Source: an uncultured bacterium
Lineage (GTDB): Bacteria > Actinomycetota > Coriobacteriia > Coriobacteriales > Coriobacteriaceae
Assembly (NCBI GenBank): GCA_905215755.1
Contig: CAJMRE010000003.1
Coordinates: forward strand, 1 to 64,000
DNA length: 64,000 bases
Direction: 5' to 3'
A program made the position numbers and the translations under genes. Shown piece by piece: positions 52,182 through 61,050 of the stretch; position 1 is the first letter of the stretch; every line of letters starts with the position of its first letter. Below the pieces are notes generated by a model. That model was not told the origin of the DNA. It made no database searches and saw only the letters and a list, made by a program, of their open reading frames with translations.

Positions 52182-53426
52182 ATGGCAGCCCGCGTCTGCC
52201 TGGTCCACTATCACGAGGTTGGACTGAAGGGCAAGAACCGCGCACATTTTGAGCATATCCTCATGGATAACATCAAGGCGGCCTTGGCCGCCTTTTCCGT
52301 GAATGCCGTGTCTCGAATTTCCGGTTATATCCTCGTGACCTTTAACGAGCATCAGGCCGACGAGGCGGCGCGCGTCATTCGCACCGTCCCCGGCGTTGCC
52401 CGCGTGTCCCTGGCATATCACACGAACCGCGACCCGCAGGAGTACTGCGCCGCCGCCGTGAAGGCGCTGCGCGAGTTTGGTCCCTTCGAGTCGTTTAAGG
52501 TTCACGCCAAGCGTTCGAACACCGACTATGAGCTCACCTCGATTGATATCAATCGGCAGGTAGGCGAGGTGCTGTGCGAAGCGTTTCCCGATAAAAAGGT
52601 CCAGATGCACGACCCCGACGCGATGGTGCACGTGCTGGTGGTCCAGGGTAGCGTCTATGTGTATGCGCGCTCTGAGCGCGGTGTGGGTGGCCTTCCGGTG
52701 GGGTCTGCCGGCAAGGTCGTGACGCTGCTGTCGTCGGGTATCGATTCCCCGGTGGCGACCTGGATGCTCGCGCGTCGCGGCGCGGTGTGCGTGCCGGTAC
52801 ATTTCTCCGGTCGTCCGCAGACACCCGATACGAGCGAGTATTTGGTGCAGGACATCATCCGTGCGCTTGAGCCGGGTGTCCAGATCGGCCGCCTGTATGT
52901 GGTGCCGTTTGGCGACTGCCAGCGTGAGATTTCGGTCACCTGCCCCAGCAACCTGCGTGTGATCATGTATCGCCGCATTATGTATTCGGTTGCCGAGCGC
53001 ATCGCGCATATCGAGGGCGCCAAGGCCATTGTGACGGGCGAGTCGCTTGGTCAGGTTGCCTCCCAGACGCTTGAGAACATCATGGCCGTCAACGAGGCCG
53101 TGAAGATTCCCGTGTTCCGTCCGCTCATTGGTTCTGATAAGCAGGAGATCATCGCGCGTGCCCAGGAGATCGGCACGTTTGATATCTCGACCGAGGCTGC
53201 TCCCGATTGCTGCACGCTGTTTATGCCGCGCCGTCCCGAGACGCACGCTAAACTCGATGCCGTGCATGAGGCGTGGGAGCTGTTCGATCACGAGGAGATG
53301 ATTGAGCGTTTGCTCAAACAGACCGAGTATATCGACTTCGAGAGCAACACGTATAAGGCCCCTAAGACCTTAAAACGCAAACATTCCGAGCTCGCTCCAC
53401 GTGAGATTTACCAAGATCACGAATAA
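52182..53426 (+). CDS. thiI: tRNA 4-thiouridine synthase ThiI
   Basis: Puts sulfur on U8 of tRNA. The 414-residue protein has the N-terminal ferredoxin-like and THUMP region (HYHEVGLKGKNRAHFEHILM) and the PP-loop adenylation site TLLSSGIDSPVATWMLARRG, followed by GESLGQVASQTLENIMA. It ends without a rhodanese domain, as in Bacillus, where a separate desulfurase delivers sulfur. Cys in PDCCTLFMPRRPETHA is the usual site of this shorter form. A terminator follows. Confidence 0.95.
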   Translation: MAARVCLVHYHEVGLKGKNRAHFEHILMDNIKAALAAFSVNAVSRISGYILVTFNEHQADEAARVIRTVPGVARVSLAYHTNRDPQEYCAAAVKALREFGPFESFKVHAKRSNTDYELTSIDINRQVGEVLCEAFPDKKVQMHDPDAMVHVLVVQGSVYVYARSERGVGGLPVGSAGKVVTLLSSGIDSPVATWMLARRGAVCVPVHFSGRPQTPDTSEYLVQDIIRALEPGVQIGRLYVVPFGDCQREISVTCPSNLRVIMYRRIMYSVAERIAHIEGAKAIVTGESLGQVASQTLENIMAVNEAVKIPVFRPLIGSDKQEIIARAQEIGTFDISTEAAPDCCTLFMPRRPETHAKLDAVHEAWELFDHEEMIERLLKQTEYIDFESNTYKAPKTLKRKHSELAPREIYQDHE

Positions 53427-53436
53427 TATTGTGTAT

Positions 53437-53470
53437 AGACCGGCGGTGATTTTGCATCGTCGGTCTTTTT
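53437..53470 (+). terminator. rho-independent terminator after thiI
   Basis: AGACCGGCG (53437-53445) pairs with CGTCGGTCT (53458-53466) with one wobble, followed by TTTTC. Confidence 0.85.
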
Positions 53471-53544
53471 CTATCTGGGCATTAGGCGACAAACGGTTCA
53501 TCTGTCGACGTCTGCCTGAATAAATGGACACTTTTCAGCAAGGT

Positions 53545-53564
53545 TTTGGTCAGCTTTTGGTTTG
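53545..53564 (+). promoter_or_regulatory. candidate competence operator before comEA-comEC
   Basis: TTTGGT-CA-GCTTTTGGTTTG, 18 of 20 bases identical to the site before yraN-comM-dprA (25206-25225). It ends 76 bases before the comEA ATG, against 71 there. TTTGGT is repeated 11 bases apart. The remaining gene-free bases 53471-53640 show no other clear signal. Confidence 0.5.
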
Positions 53565-53640
53565 ACCGTGGAAACTGGTGTGGGCGTGCGGAGTCTGCGG
53601 CGCTCGTTTCCTGACACGATGGTGTTGGGAGGTGTTTGCT

Positions 53641-54351
53641 ATGGCGCAGCGCGAGCAACATGAACGGGTTAAACGGATGGACCGCTGGGCAGAAAAGCTG
53701 CTCGGCCATAAGGCGGTGGTCGTGGCGATTCTGGTTGCCATTGCCGCTGCGAGTGGCCTGGCGATGGCAAATTTTGGTGGCCATTCCAGCAACGTGTCGT
53801 TTGAGCGTAGTGACGAGGCAGGCGCCTCGGATGTGCGAGGGGACGGGGATGTGTCACCTGATGATGCCGATGAGTCGTCTGCCAAGAGTTCTTCTGCCGC
53901 CGAGGTGTACGTCGATGTGGATGGCGCCGTTGTGAGGCCTGGCGTGTACCGGCTCAAAGGCGGAGCGCGGGTATCCCAGGCAATCGATGCTGCCGGAGGG
54001 CTTACGGCCGAGGCGGATGTGACAGGGCTTAATCGTGCGTCCAAGATCACAGATGGTCAAAAGATCTATGTGCCGACGGTGGGGGAGCAACAAGCGGCTG
54101 TGGCGGTCGGCGGGGCCGAAAGCGGTGCTGCCACGACTCCTGGTGCGGGGTCTTCGTCGGGGCTCGTGAACATCAATACGGCAAGTGCGGCGGAGCTGCA
54201 GACGCTTTCGGGCATCGGGCCTTCTATGGCCCAGTCAATTATCGACGAACGGACGCAAAACGGGGCCTTTGCCTCGGTTGATGACCTTATGCGCGTATCG
54301 GGGATCGGTGAGAAGAAGCTCGCCAAAATCAAAGATTGCATCTGCGTATGA
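53641..54351 (+). CDS. comEA: competence DNA receptor ComEA
   Basis: A membrane-anchored receptor for incoming double-stranded DNA. The 236 residues have a basic N-terminus, one membrane helix (about 25-45), a linker rich in Ser, Asp and Ala, an SLBB-like domain (VYVDVDGAVVRPGVYRLKGG) and two C-terminal helix-hairpin-helix units (LVNINTASAAELQTLSGIGP and SVDDLMRVSGIGEKKLAKIK). ATG 53641 follows GGAGGTG. The stop overlaps the comEC ATG (ATGA). Confidence 0.94.
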   Translation: MAQREQHERVKRMDRWAEKLLGHKAVVVAILVAIAAASGLAMANFGGHSSNVSFERSDEAGASDVRGDGDVSPDDADESSAKSSSAAEVYVDVDGAVVRPGVYRLKGGARVSQAIDAAGGLTAEADVTGLNRASKITDGQKIYVPTVGEQQAAVAVGGAESGAATTPGAGSSSGLVNINTASAAELQTLSGIGPSMAQSIIDERTQNGAFASVDDLMRVSGIGEKKLAKIKDCICV

Positions 54352-56651
54352 GTGCGACCGAGCGCGAGCATGTGATGCCATCGCGGCCCTTGATGCCGTG
54401 GACGATGGTACTTTGTGCCGGTTTGTGTGCGAGCTGTGGCTTGGTGCTTAACGTGGCAGCCGATGTGCTGCTGGGAGAGCGGGCAGCGCCCGTTATATTG
54501 CTTATGGCCATTCCCGTTGCGGCTGCGGCGTGCATCGTATTGGCTCGGTCCTGCATGCGTCTTGTGCGATGGAAGCGATGGCTGTATGCCGCGGCTCTCG
54601 GCCTCGTGGCGGGGGCGGTCGTGTCCGCTGGTTGGGCGATAGGGGCGCTGCGCGCTTCGAGGGCATTGGATAATCGGGCTGCGAGCAGTCTCGAATTTTA
54701 TGTGCAGGGCGATCCGTCCATCAATGACGGTTCGTACTCCTATACCTGCGATGCGTATGCGGGCGAAAAGCGCTTGGGTCAGGTACGGCTGTCGTGTGAT
54801 CATGAACTCGACGCCGGTTCGCATGTACGTGCTATCGGTCGAATTTCGCGGTTTGAGAATGATGCGTATGGGCGCTCACGCGTGCTTCGGGGCGAGCTTC
54901 GAAAGGTTAAAGTCGTCCGGTTGGTATCGGTCGACGAGGGTTCTCCGGGGCCGTTGCTTTGGCTTCGAAACGAGCTCCTTGCCCTTATCGCGCCCGCGAC
55001 CGATCCAGCGCGCTCGCTTATTGCCGGCGTTGTCTGCGGACGCTCGGCCGAGCTGCGTGCCCTGCCGGCGGGCGATTGGTTTTCGGTAACGGGCACCGCA
55101 CATCTTATCGCCGTTTCGGGCAGTCATCTTGCCATCGTGGGGTTTGTGATTGAGAGCGCCCTGCAAAAGACGCGTCTCTCTCGTGGGCTGCAGCGGGGGT
55201 TGCTGGTGCTGGCCCTCGCTGCCTATACCGTCTTTACGGGCGCCTCGCCCTCGGCCGTGCGCGCGTGCTGTATGGTGGCGGTGACGCTTGTCGCCAACGG
55301 CGCCGGACGTCGTCGGCATGGCCTCTCGGCTCTTTTTTTGACCATGGCAATTTTTGTGTTGCTGCGGCCGACGGTATTGTTCGAAATGGGTTTTCAGCTA
55401 TCGTGCGCCAGTGTTTTTGCCATCCTTTGTTTTTGCCCCTACGCCACCTACGCCTTGGGCGAGTTGGGTGTGCCATCGGGCGTCGCCAGTATTTTGTCTG
55501 TCACGCTGTGCTCGCAGCTGGCGACACTTCCCGTTACGATTCCCGCATTTGAGACGTTTTCGCTCATTGCCCCGCTCGCAAATGCCGTGATCGGTCCGGT
55601 GATAAGCGTGCTGCTCGCTATATCGATTGTGCTGGTGCCCTGCTCGCTTGTGCCGCTGTTGCGTCACGGGGCGCTCGTGGTGCCCATGATTGTCGCTCGC
55701 TGCGCCCTGTTCTTTGAGCAGCTCTTTGCTGCCGTTCCGGGCGCATCCGTAAGCGTGCCGCCCGGTACACCCTTGGTATACGTGGTGCCGTTTACGCTGA
55801 CCGTCCTCTTGGTCTGGTGGCCACGCCCCTGCGCACGGCCCATGGCAGTGGGGCTGTTGTGTTTGATGCTTGCAGCGGGTGTTCCGTATGTCTATTGGGA
55901 TCGATGCGCACCGCCTTCGGTAACGGTCCTCGATGTTGGCCAGGCCGATGCGATTCTGGTTCGTCAGGGTGGCACTGTGGCGCTCGTCGACTGTGGGCTC
56001 GATGAGCGCGTGGTGTCGGCGTTGGTTCGCAACAATGTCCACCATATCGATGCCGTCTTCGTGACGCATTGGGACGAAGACCATTGGGGTGGTCTTCCCG
56101 ATGTGCTCGATCAGTTTTCGGTTGGAACCATTGCGGTCGCGGCCGATGCGCTAGAAGGCGCGCCTGCTGAGGTTCTGAATCGCCCCGGCGTTACGTATCG
56201 GCAGGTGGCCCGCGGAGACACGTTCGATATCGGCGCATTTCGGGCTCGTGTGATATGGCCGTTTGACACGGTGGATGGCGAGGGCAATGAGGACTCGCTT
56301 GTCTTGCTGCTCTCCTATGCTCAGGAAGGCAAGAGCCTGCGCGTGCTCCTCACCGGTGATGCCGAGCTCGATCAGGAGTGCGAGTTTGTGCAGGCGGTGG
56401 GCGATATCGATGTGCTCAAGCTGGGGCATCACGGCTCAAAAGTTTCCGTCGACACTGACCTACTGGAAACGCTTAAGCCCGAGCTCTCTATCGCGAGTGC
56501 GGGCGAGGGCAACCGCTACGGTCATCCATCCGATGCCTGCATCGATGCCGTTCGCGATGCGGGTGGCGCGTTCGCATGCACCATCGAACAGGGAGATATC
56601 ACTGTCTCGCCGACTGCAACCGGTTTTGCCATGCGATGTCAGCGACCTTGA
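54348..56651 (+). CDS. comEC: competence DNA-uptake channel ComEC
   Basis: The membrane channel that takes up one DNA strand. The 767-residue protein has N-terminal membrane helices, an OB-like soluble domain, the competence domain (WFSVTGTAHLIAVSGSHLAI; FTGASPSAVRACCMVAVTLV) with many helices, and a C-terminal metallo-beta-lactamase domain: VLDVGQADAILVRQGGTVAL, HWDEDHWGGLPDVL and LKLGHHGSKVSVDTDL. All parts are present and intact. It is coupled to comEA; holA follows after 78 bases with its own promoter. Confidence 0.95.
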   Translation: MSATEREHVMPSRPLMPWTMVLCAGLCASCGLVLNVAADVLLGERAAPVILLMAIPVAAAACIVLARSCMRLVRWKRWLYAAALGLVAGAVVSAGWAIGALRASRALDNRAASSLEFYVQGDPSINDGSYSYTCDAYAGEKRLGQVRLSCDHELDAGSHVRAIGRISRFENDAYGRSRVLRGELRKVKVVRLVSVDEGSPGPLLWLRNELLALIAPATDPARSLIAGVVCGRSAELRALPAGDWFSVTGTAHLIAVSGSHLAIVGFVIESALQKTRLSRGLQRGLLVLALAAYTVFTGASPSAVRACCMVAVTLVANGAGRRRHGLSALFLTMAIFVLLRPTVLFEMGFQLSCASVFAILCFCPYATYALGELGVPSGVASILSVTLCSQLATLPVTIPAFETFSLIAPLANAVIGPVISVLLAISIVLVPCSLVPLLRHGALVVPMIVARCALFFEQLFAAVPGASVSVPPGTPLVYVVPFTLTVLLVWWPRPCARPMAVGLLCLMLAAGVPYVYWDRCAPPSVTVLDVGQADAILVRQGGTVALVDCGLDERVVSALVRNNVHHIDAVFVTHWDEDHWGGLPDVLDQFSVGTIAVAADALEGAPAEVLNRPGVTYRQVARGDTFDIGAFRARVIWPFDTVDGEGNEDSLVLLLSYAQEGKSLRVLLTGDAELDQECEFVQAVGDIDVLKLGHHGSKVSVDTDLLETLKPELSIASAGEGNRYGHPSDACIDAVRDAGGAFACTIEQGDITVSPTATGFAMRCQRP

Positions 56652-56659
56652 TGCTGCCG

Positions 56660-56689
56660 TTGGCGTGGGACCAACCCGTGGGATAGAAT
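56660..56689 (+). promoter_or_regulatory. promoter for holA
   Basis: TTGGCG at 56660-56665, an 18-base spacer and TAGAAT at 56684-56689, about 40 bases before the holA ATG. Confidence 0.5.
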
Positions 56690-56729
56690 GACACGGTACG
56701 AGCACGAGAGCCTGCGGGAGGGGAGCGCG

Positions 56730-57692
56730 ATGTCCGAAACCGGTCTTTTGCCGGCGTATCTGATCGTCGGTACCGACGGAGTCAAACGCGACCACGCCGT
56801 CTCGCGTATGAAGGCTCGTCTGGAAAAGACGGGCATGGTCGAGTTCAACCTCGACGAGCGCGATATGACCAAAGACCCCGATATCGAGTCGATTATCGGG
56901 TCGCTTAACACCTTTCCCATGGGCAGCGAGTTTCGCCTGGTAATCCTTGACGGCTGCTCAAAACTCGTCAAAGCGATCTCCGAGCCGCTTGTCGAGTATC
57001 TGGCGAGTCCCAGCCCCACGACGGTTTGCCTCATCATCGCCGATTCGCTTGCCAAGAACACGCGCCTGTACAAGGCAATCGCCAAGATTGACAAGAAGGC
57101 CGTGATCGACTGTTCGGGCACCAAGCGCTGGGAGCTCCCGCGCCGCGTGCAGCAGATGGCGACGCAGCACGGAAAGTCCATCTCGACGGCGGCCGCCGAG
57201 GAGCTCGTTTCGCGCTCGGGTGAGAACACCCGCATGCTCGATAACGACTTGGCCAAGCTTGCCCAGATGGTCGAGGCGCCGCAAATTGAGCTTGCCGATG
57301 TGGAACGCTGGATCGTGCGCACGGCCGAAGTCCAGCCCTGGGATTTTCTCAACGCGGTCTCGGCTCGTGATATGCGCCGCTCGCTTGAGCTCTTTGGGCT
57401 GTTACCCACCAAGAGCTATGTGTGGACCTACACGCTGCTGTGCGGACGCATTCGCGAGCTTATCGTCGCCAAGGCACTCGATGCGCGTGGACAGGGCCGC
57501 GAGCTTGCCGCGACGCTCAAGCTCCAGTCCTGGCAGGTCAAGAATCACCTGACCTGGGCACGTCGCTTTTCGATGGCAGAGCTCGTTGCCGCGCTCGAGG
57601 GCGCGGTCGATGTGGAGCTCGCACTGAAGGGTTCGGCCGATTCTCAGACCGCGCTTTTGCTCTGGATTACGAACATCTTGAGAAAATCGTGA
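56730..57692 (+). CDS. holA: DNA polymerase III delta subunit
   Basis: A clamp-loader subunit that opens the beta ring. The 320-residue protein has LLPAYLIVGTDGVKRDHAVS at the N-terminus (the delta version of the AAA+ core without a P-loop), then EYLASPSPTTVCLIIADS, DNDLAKLAQMVE and the C-terminal collar domain. The comEC-holA-rpsT order is conserved in many Gram-positives. ATG 56730 follows GGGAGGGG; an in-frame ATG at 56688 overlaps the -10 box and is rejected. Confidence 0.92.
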   Translation: MSETGLLPAYLIVGTDGVKRDHAVSRMKARLEKTGMVEFNLDERDMTKDPDIESIIGSLNTFPMGSEFRLVILDGCSKLVKAISEPLVEYLASPSPTTVCLIIADSLAKNTRLYKAIAKIDKKAVIDCSGTKRWELPRRVQQMATQHGKSISTAAAEELVSRSGENTRMLDNDLAKLAQMVEAPQIELADVERWIVRTAEVQPWDFLNAVSARDMRRSLELFGLLPTKSYVWTYTLLCGRIRELIVAKALDARGQGRELAATLKLQSWQVKNHLTWARRFSMAELVAALEGAVDVELALKGSADSQTALLLWITNILRKS

Positions 57693-57741
57693 TGATACCT
57701 GCCTATTTGACAAATTCGTTCTATCCCTTTGAGGGGGAGCG

Positions 57742-57750
57742 TGCTATAGT
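57742..57750 (+). promoter_or_regulatory. extended -10 promoter for rpsT
   Basis: TGC-TATAGT about 76 bases before the rpsT start, identical to the rpmB box. A TTGACA at 57707-57712 is 32 bases upstream, too far to serve as its -35. Confidence 0.55.
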
Positions 57751-57825
57751 AGGCGCTTGCATGACCTCACCGTGTCTCAGAGGTGTCATACATTTTTTGC
57801 AAGGAACTCGAAAGGAACTCCAGAA

Positions 57826-58092
57826 GTGGCAAACATCAAGTCTCAGAAGAAGCGTATCCGCACCAATGAGGCAGCTCGCATGCGTAACAAGGCTGTCAAG
57901 TCCGAGCTCAAGACGCTGACCAAGCACGTCCAGTCCGCCGTCGCCGAGGGCGACGCCGAGAAGGCCCAGGCTGCCCTCAAGACCGTCACCAAGCGTCTCG
58001 ACATGGCTGCCGCCAAGCATGTTATCCACAAGAACCAGGCTTCCAACCGCAAGTCCGGTCTTGCCAAGCTCGTGAACAGCATCAACGCCTAA
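57826..58092 (+). CDS. rpsT: 30S ribosomal protein S20
   Basis: An 88-residue helical protein of the normal length. MANIKSQKKRIRTNEAARMR at the start and HKNQASNRKSGLAKLVNSIN at the end are typical. GTG 57826 with AAGGA nine bases before is used; no ATG lies at the family start. Many bacteria start rpsT at a non-ATG codon for autoregulation; whether that applies here is inference. A strong terminator follows. Confidence 0.95.
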   Translation: MANIKSQKKRIRTNEAARMRNKAVKSELKTLTKHVQSAVAEGDAEKAQAALKTVTKRLDMAAAKHVIHKNQASNRKSGLAKLVNSINA

Positions 58093-58130
58093 GTTGTAAA
58101 TTTCACACCACACAGATTACGCGCATAAAT

Positions 58131-58163
58131 GGAGCCTGTTTTATGGAACAGGCTCCATTTTTT
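58131..58163 (+). terminator. rho-independent terminator after rpsT
   Basis: GGAGCCTGTT (58131-58140), a 6-base loop and AACAGGCTCC (58147-58156) form a perfect 10-bp stem followed by ATTTTTTG. Confidence 0.93.
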
Positions 58164-58175
58164 GTATCGCTCGGG

Positions 58176-58181
58176 TAAGAT
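58176..58181 (+). promoter_or_regulatory. -10 box of lepA, possibly giving a leaderless mRNA
   Basis: TAAGAT ends seven bases before the lepA ATG. There is no strong ribosome site, and the region sits just after the rpsT terminator, so transcription must begin close by. No -35 box is clear. Confidence 0.35.
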
Positions 58182-58188
58182 AGTCCGC

Positions 58189-60000
58189 ATGAATACTTCA
58201 ATTGACATTTCCCACATCCGCAACTTCTCAATTGTTGCGCACATCGACCATGGCAAGTCCACGATCAGTGACCGTATCCTCGAGCTCACCCATACCGTCG
58301 ACGAGCGCGACATGGAGTCGCAGCTGCTCGACACCATGGATATCGAGCGCGAGCGCGGCATCACGATCAAGTCCAACGCCGTCCGCGTGTCCTATGACGC
58401 CGACGACGGCGAGACGTATCAGTTCAACCTCATCGATACGCCGGGCCACGTGGACTTTACCTATGAGGTCTCGCGTTCGCTGGCCGCCTGCGAGGGCGCG
58501 GTGCTCGTCGTCGATGCCACCCAGGGTGTCGAGGCGCAGACCGTCTCCAATGCGACGCTCGCCATGAACGCCAATCTGGACATTGTGCCGGCCATCAACA
58601 AGATCGACCTGCCCTCGGCTCATCCCGACGAGGTTAAGACCGAGATCGAGGATGACCTGGCGATTCCTGCCGATGATGCCGTGTGTGTCTCGGGCAAGAC
58701 CGGCGAGGGCATCCACGATCTGCTGGAGTCCATTGTCTTTTTGATCTCTCCGCCCAAGGGCGATGCGAACGCGCCGCTCAAGGCACTCATCCTGGATTCG
58801 TACTTCGACGAGTATCGTGGCGTCGTCGCCACGGTGCGCATCTTTGACGGCTCCATCAAAAAGGGCGATACCCTGCGCATGATGCAGGCAAAGGGCGACT
58901 TTTTGGTCGATGGCGTGGGCGTCAAGCGTCCCGCCGAGACCCCGGTCGATGCGCTGACGGTCGGCGAGGTGGGCTACGTGGTCACGGGCCTGAAGGACCC
59001 CGAGGCCGTTCGCGTGGGCGATACCCTCACGTGGGCGTCGAATCCCTGCCCCGAGCCGCTTCCCGGTTACCGCGAGGCCAAGCCCATGGTCTATACGGGC
59101 CTGTTCCCGATCGATAACAAGGACTACGAGAACCTGCGTGACGCGCTCGATAAGCTGCACGTCAACGACCCGTCGTTGGTGTGGGAGCCCGAGACCTCGG
59201 TGGCGCTCGGCTTTGGCTTCCGCGTGGGCTTCTTGGGCCTGCTGCACATGGAAGTCGTCAAGGAACGCCTGGAGCGCGAGTTCAATCTTGACCTCATTGC
59301 CACGAGTCCATCGGTCGACTATCACGTCTATAAGACTGACGGCGAGATGATTGATGTCCGCAGCCCGCAGGATCTGCCCGAGGCTACGCGCATCGAGCGC
59401 ATTGAGGAGCCCTACCTCAAGGCCAAGATTATCTGCCCGCCCGAGTATACGGGTGCCGTCATGCAGCTCGCTATCGAGCACCGCGGCATTACTACCGACA
59501 TGATCCATCTCACGAGCAAGTCGGTCGAGATGCGCTTCGATATGCCGCTTGCCGAGCTCATCTTGGATTTCTTTGACCAGCTCAAGAGCCGAACCAAGGG
59601 CTATGCCTCGCTCGACTACGAGTTCAACGAGTATCGTCCCTCCGAGCTCGTGAAGCTCGATATCTTGCTTTCGGGCGACGAGGTGGACGCGCTGTCGTTT
59701 ATCGTCCACAAGGACAAGGCCTACGGTCTTGCCCGCGGTCTATGCGACAAGCTCAAGGAAATCATTCCGCGTCAGCTGTTCGAGGTTCCCATCCAGGGTG
59801 CTATCGGCAACAAGATCATTGCCCGCTCCACCGTCAAGGCGCGTCGCAAGGACGTGCTTGCCAAGTGCTACGGCGGCGATATCTCGCGTAAGCGCAAACT
59901 GCTCGAGAAGCAGAAAGAGGGCAAGAAACGCATGAAAGCCATCGGCTCGGTCGAGGTCCCGCAGGAGGCCTTTATGGCGATTCTCAAGGTGGACGAGTAG
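58189..60000 (+). CDS. lepA: elongation factor 4 (LepA), ribosome-associated GTPase
   Basis: A back-translocating or assembly GTPase. The 603-residue protein has SIVAHIDHGKSTISDRI (G1), NLIDTPGHVDFTYEVSRSLA (G3), NKIDLPSAHPDEV (G4), domains II-III, then the LepA-specific C-terminal domain KGYASLDYEFNEYRPSELVK and FEVPIQGAIGNKIIARSTVK. ATG 58189 fits the family N-terminus; the longer ATG at 58129 lies within the terminator hairpin and is rejected. dusB follows after 4 bases. Confidence 0.96.
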   Translation: MNTSIDISHIRNFSIVAHIDHGKSTISDRILELTHTVDERDMESQLLDTMDIERERGITIKSNAVRVSYDADDGETYQFNLIDTPGHVDFTYEVSRSLAACEGAVLVVDATQGVEAQTVSNATLAMNANLDIVPAINKIDLPSAHPDEVKTEIEDDLAIPADDAVCVSGKTGEGIHDLLESIVFLISPPKGDANAPLKALILDSYFDEYRGVVATVRIFDGSIKKGDTLRMMQAKGDFLVDGVGVKRPAETPVDALTVGEVGYVVTGLKDPEAVRVGDTLTWASNPCPEPLPGYREAKPMVYTGLFPIDNKDYENLRDALDKLHVNDPSLVWEPETSVALGFGFRVGFLGLLHMEVVKERLEREFNLDLIATSPSVDYHVYKTDGEMIDVRSPQDLPEATRIERIEEPYLKAKIICPPEYTGAVMQLAIEHRGITTDMIHLTSKSVEMRFDMPLAELILDFFDQLKSRTKGYASLDYEFNEYRPSELVKLDILLSGDEVDALSFIVHKDKAYGLARGLCDKLKEIIPRQLFEVPIQGAIGNKIIARSTVKARRKDVLAKCYGGDISRKRKLLEKQKEGKKRMKAIGSVEVPQEAFMAILKVDE

Positions 60001-60004
60001 GCCT

Positions 60005-61048
60005 ATGGCGCTTTCCGAATACAGCGAGCGGTTGCTGGGCGCCTATGCCGAGCAACCGTTCCTTATGGCTCCCATGGCGGGCGTGACCGACCCTGCCTAC
60101 CGCATCATGTGCCGCCGCCGCGGTGCCAACCTTGCCTACAGCGAGATGGTGAGCGTGGCAGGCCTTGCCTATGCCAGCAACAAAACGTGGCGCCTGGTGC
60201 TGCCGGCCGACGAGGAGCAGCAGATTTGCGTGCAGCTCTTTGGCTCCAAGCCCGAGCAGTTTGCGAGCGCCGTCGCCGCCGTCGAGGATCGTGTGGGCGA
60301 TCGTCTGTCGCTCATCGATATCAATATGGCATGCCCCGCCCGCAAGGTCGTTACCAAGGGCGAGGGCTCGGCGCTTATGCGCACACCCGATCTGGCCGAG
60401 AAGATTGTTGAGGCAGCTGTGGGCGCGGCTCATGTTCCCGTGACCGTGAAGATCCGCAAGGGTTTTTATGCCGAGGACCGCAACGCCGCAACGTTTGCCC
60501 AGATGCTCGAAGGGGCGGGCGCCTCCGCAGTTGCCGTGCACGGTCGTTGTGCCACGCAGCTCTATACGGGGCAGGCCGATTGGTCTGTCGTCGATGAGGT
60601 CGCAGATGCCGTCGAGATTCCCGTGATTGGTTCGGGCGATGTGTTCTGCGCCGAGGATGCCGCGGAGCATCTGCGCAGTTCTGGTGCCAGCGCGGTGTTT
60701 ATCGCGCGCGGCATCTATGGTAATCCCTGGGTGTTCGGCGATGCTCGCGCCCTTGCACTCGATGGCATACCGGTGCCGGCACGCAGCTCCGTCGAGCGCC
60801 TGGACGCCCTGCGTGAGCACCTTACGCTGACGCATGAACTCTTACCGCTCATGTCGCGTGCCCGCACGTACGCAAGCTGGTACTTAAAAGGCATGCCCCA
60901 TGCCGCCGCTTGGCGTGCCCATGTGGTGCGCTGTTCCACTTACGAGGAGTTTATGGCGCTGGTCGATGAGATCGAGCGCGATGTGGTGGCCTGCGAGGCC
61001 GCCCTTGCCGCTGGCAAGTCGGTGCCTGCTCATCCGCTGGGGGCCTAA
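60005..61048 (+). CDS. dusB: tRNA-dihydrouridine synthase (DusB type)
   Basis: Reduces uridines in tRNA with FMN and NADPH. The 347 residues have FLMAPMAGVTDPAYRIMCRR, the catalytic Cys in DINMACPARKVVTKGEGSAL, VTVKIRKGFY and VAVHGRCATQLYTGQADWSV with GSGDVFCAEDAAEHL. Length and motifs are normal. It lies between lepA and hemW with 4 and 2 bases, so the three are likely one transcript. Confidence 0.92.
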   Translation: MALSEYSERLLGAYAEQPFLMAPMAGVTDPAYRIMCRRRGANLAYSEMVSVAGLAYASNKTWRLVLPADEEQQICVQLFGSKPEQFASAVAAVEDRVGDRLSLIDINMACPARKVVTKGEGSALMRTPDLAEKIVEAAVGAAHVPVTVKIRKGFYAEDRNAATFAQMLEGAGASAVAVHGRCATQLYTGQADWSVVDEVADAVEIPVIGSGDVFCAEDAAEHLRSSGASAVFIARGIYGNPWVFGDARALALDGIPVPARSSVERLDALREHLTLTHELLPLMSRARTYASWYLKGMPHAAAWRAHVVRCSTYEEFMALVDEIERDVVACEAALAAGKSVPAHPLGA

Positions 61049-61050
61049 TA

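Noticed and set aside
57707..57750. TTGACA at 57707 together with TATAGT at 57745 as one rpsT promoter
   Set aside because: The spacing is 32 bases, far from 16-18. The -10 box is better explained as an extended -10 element on its own.
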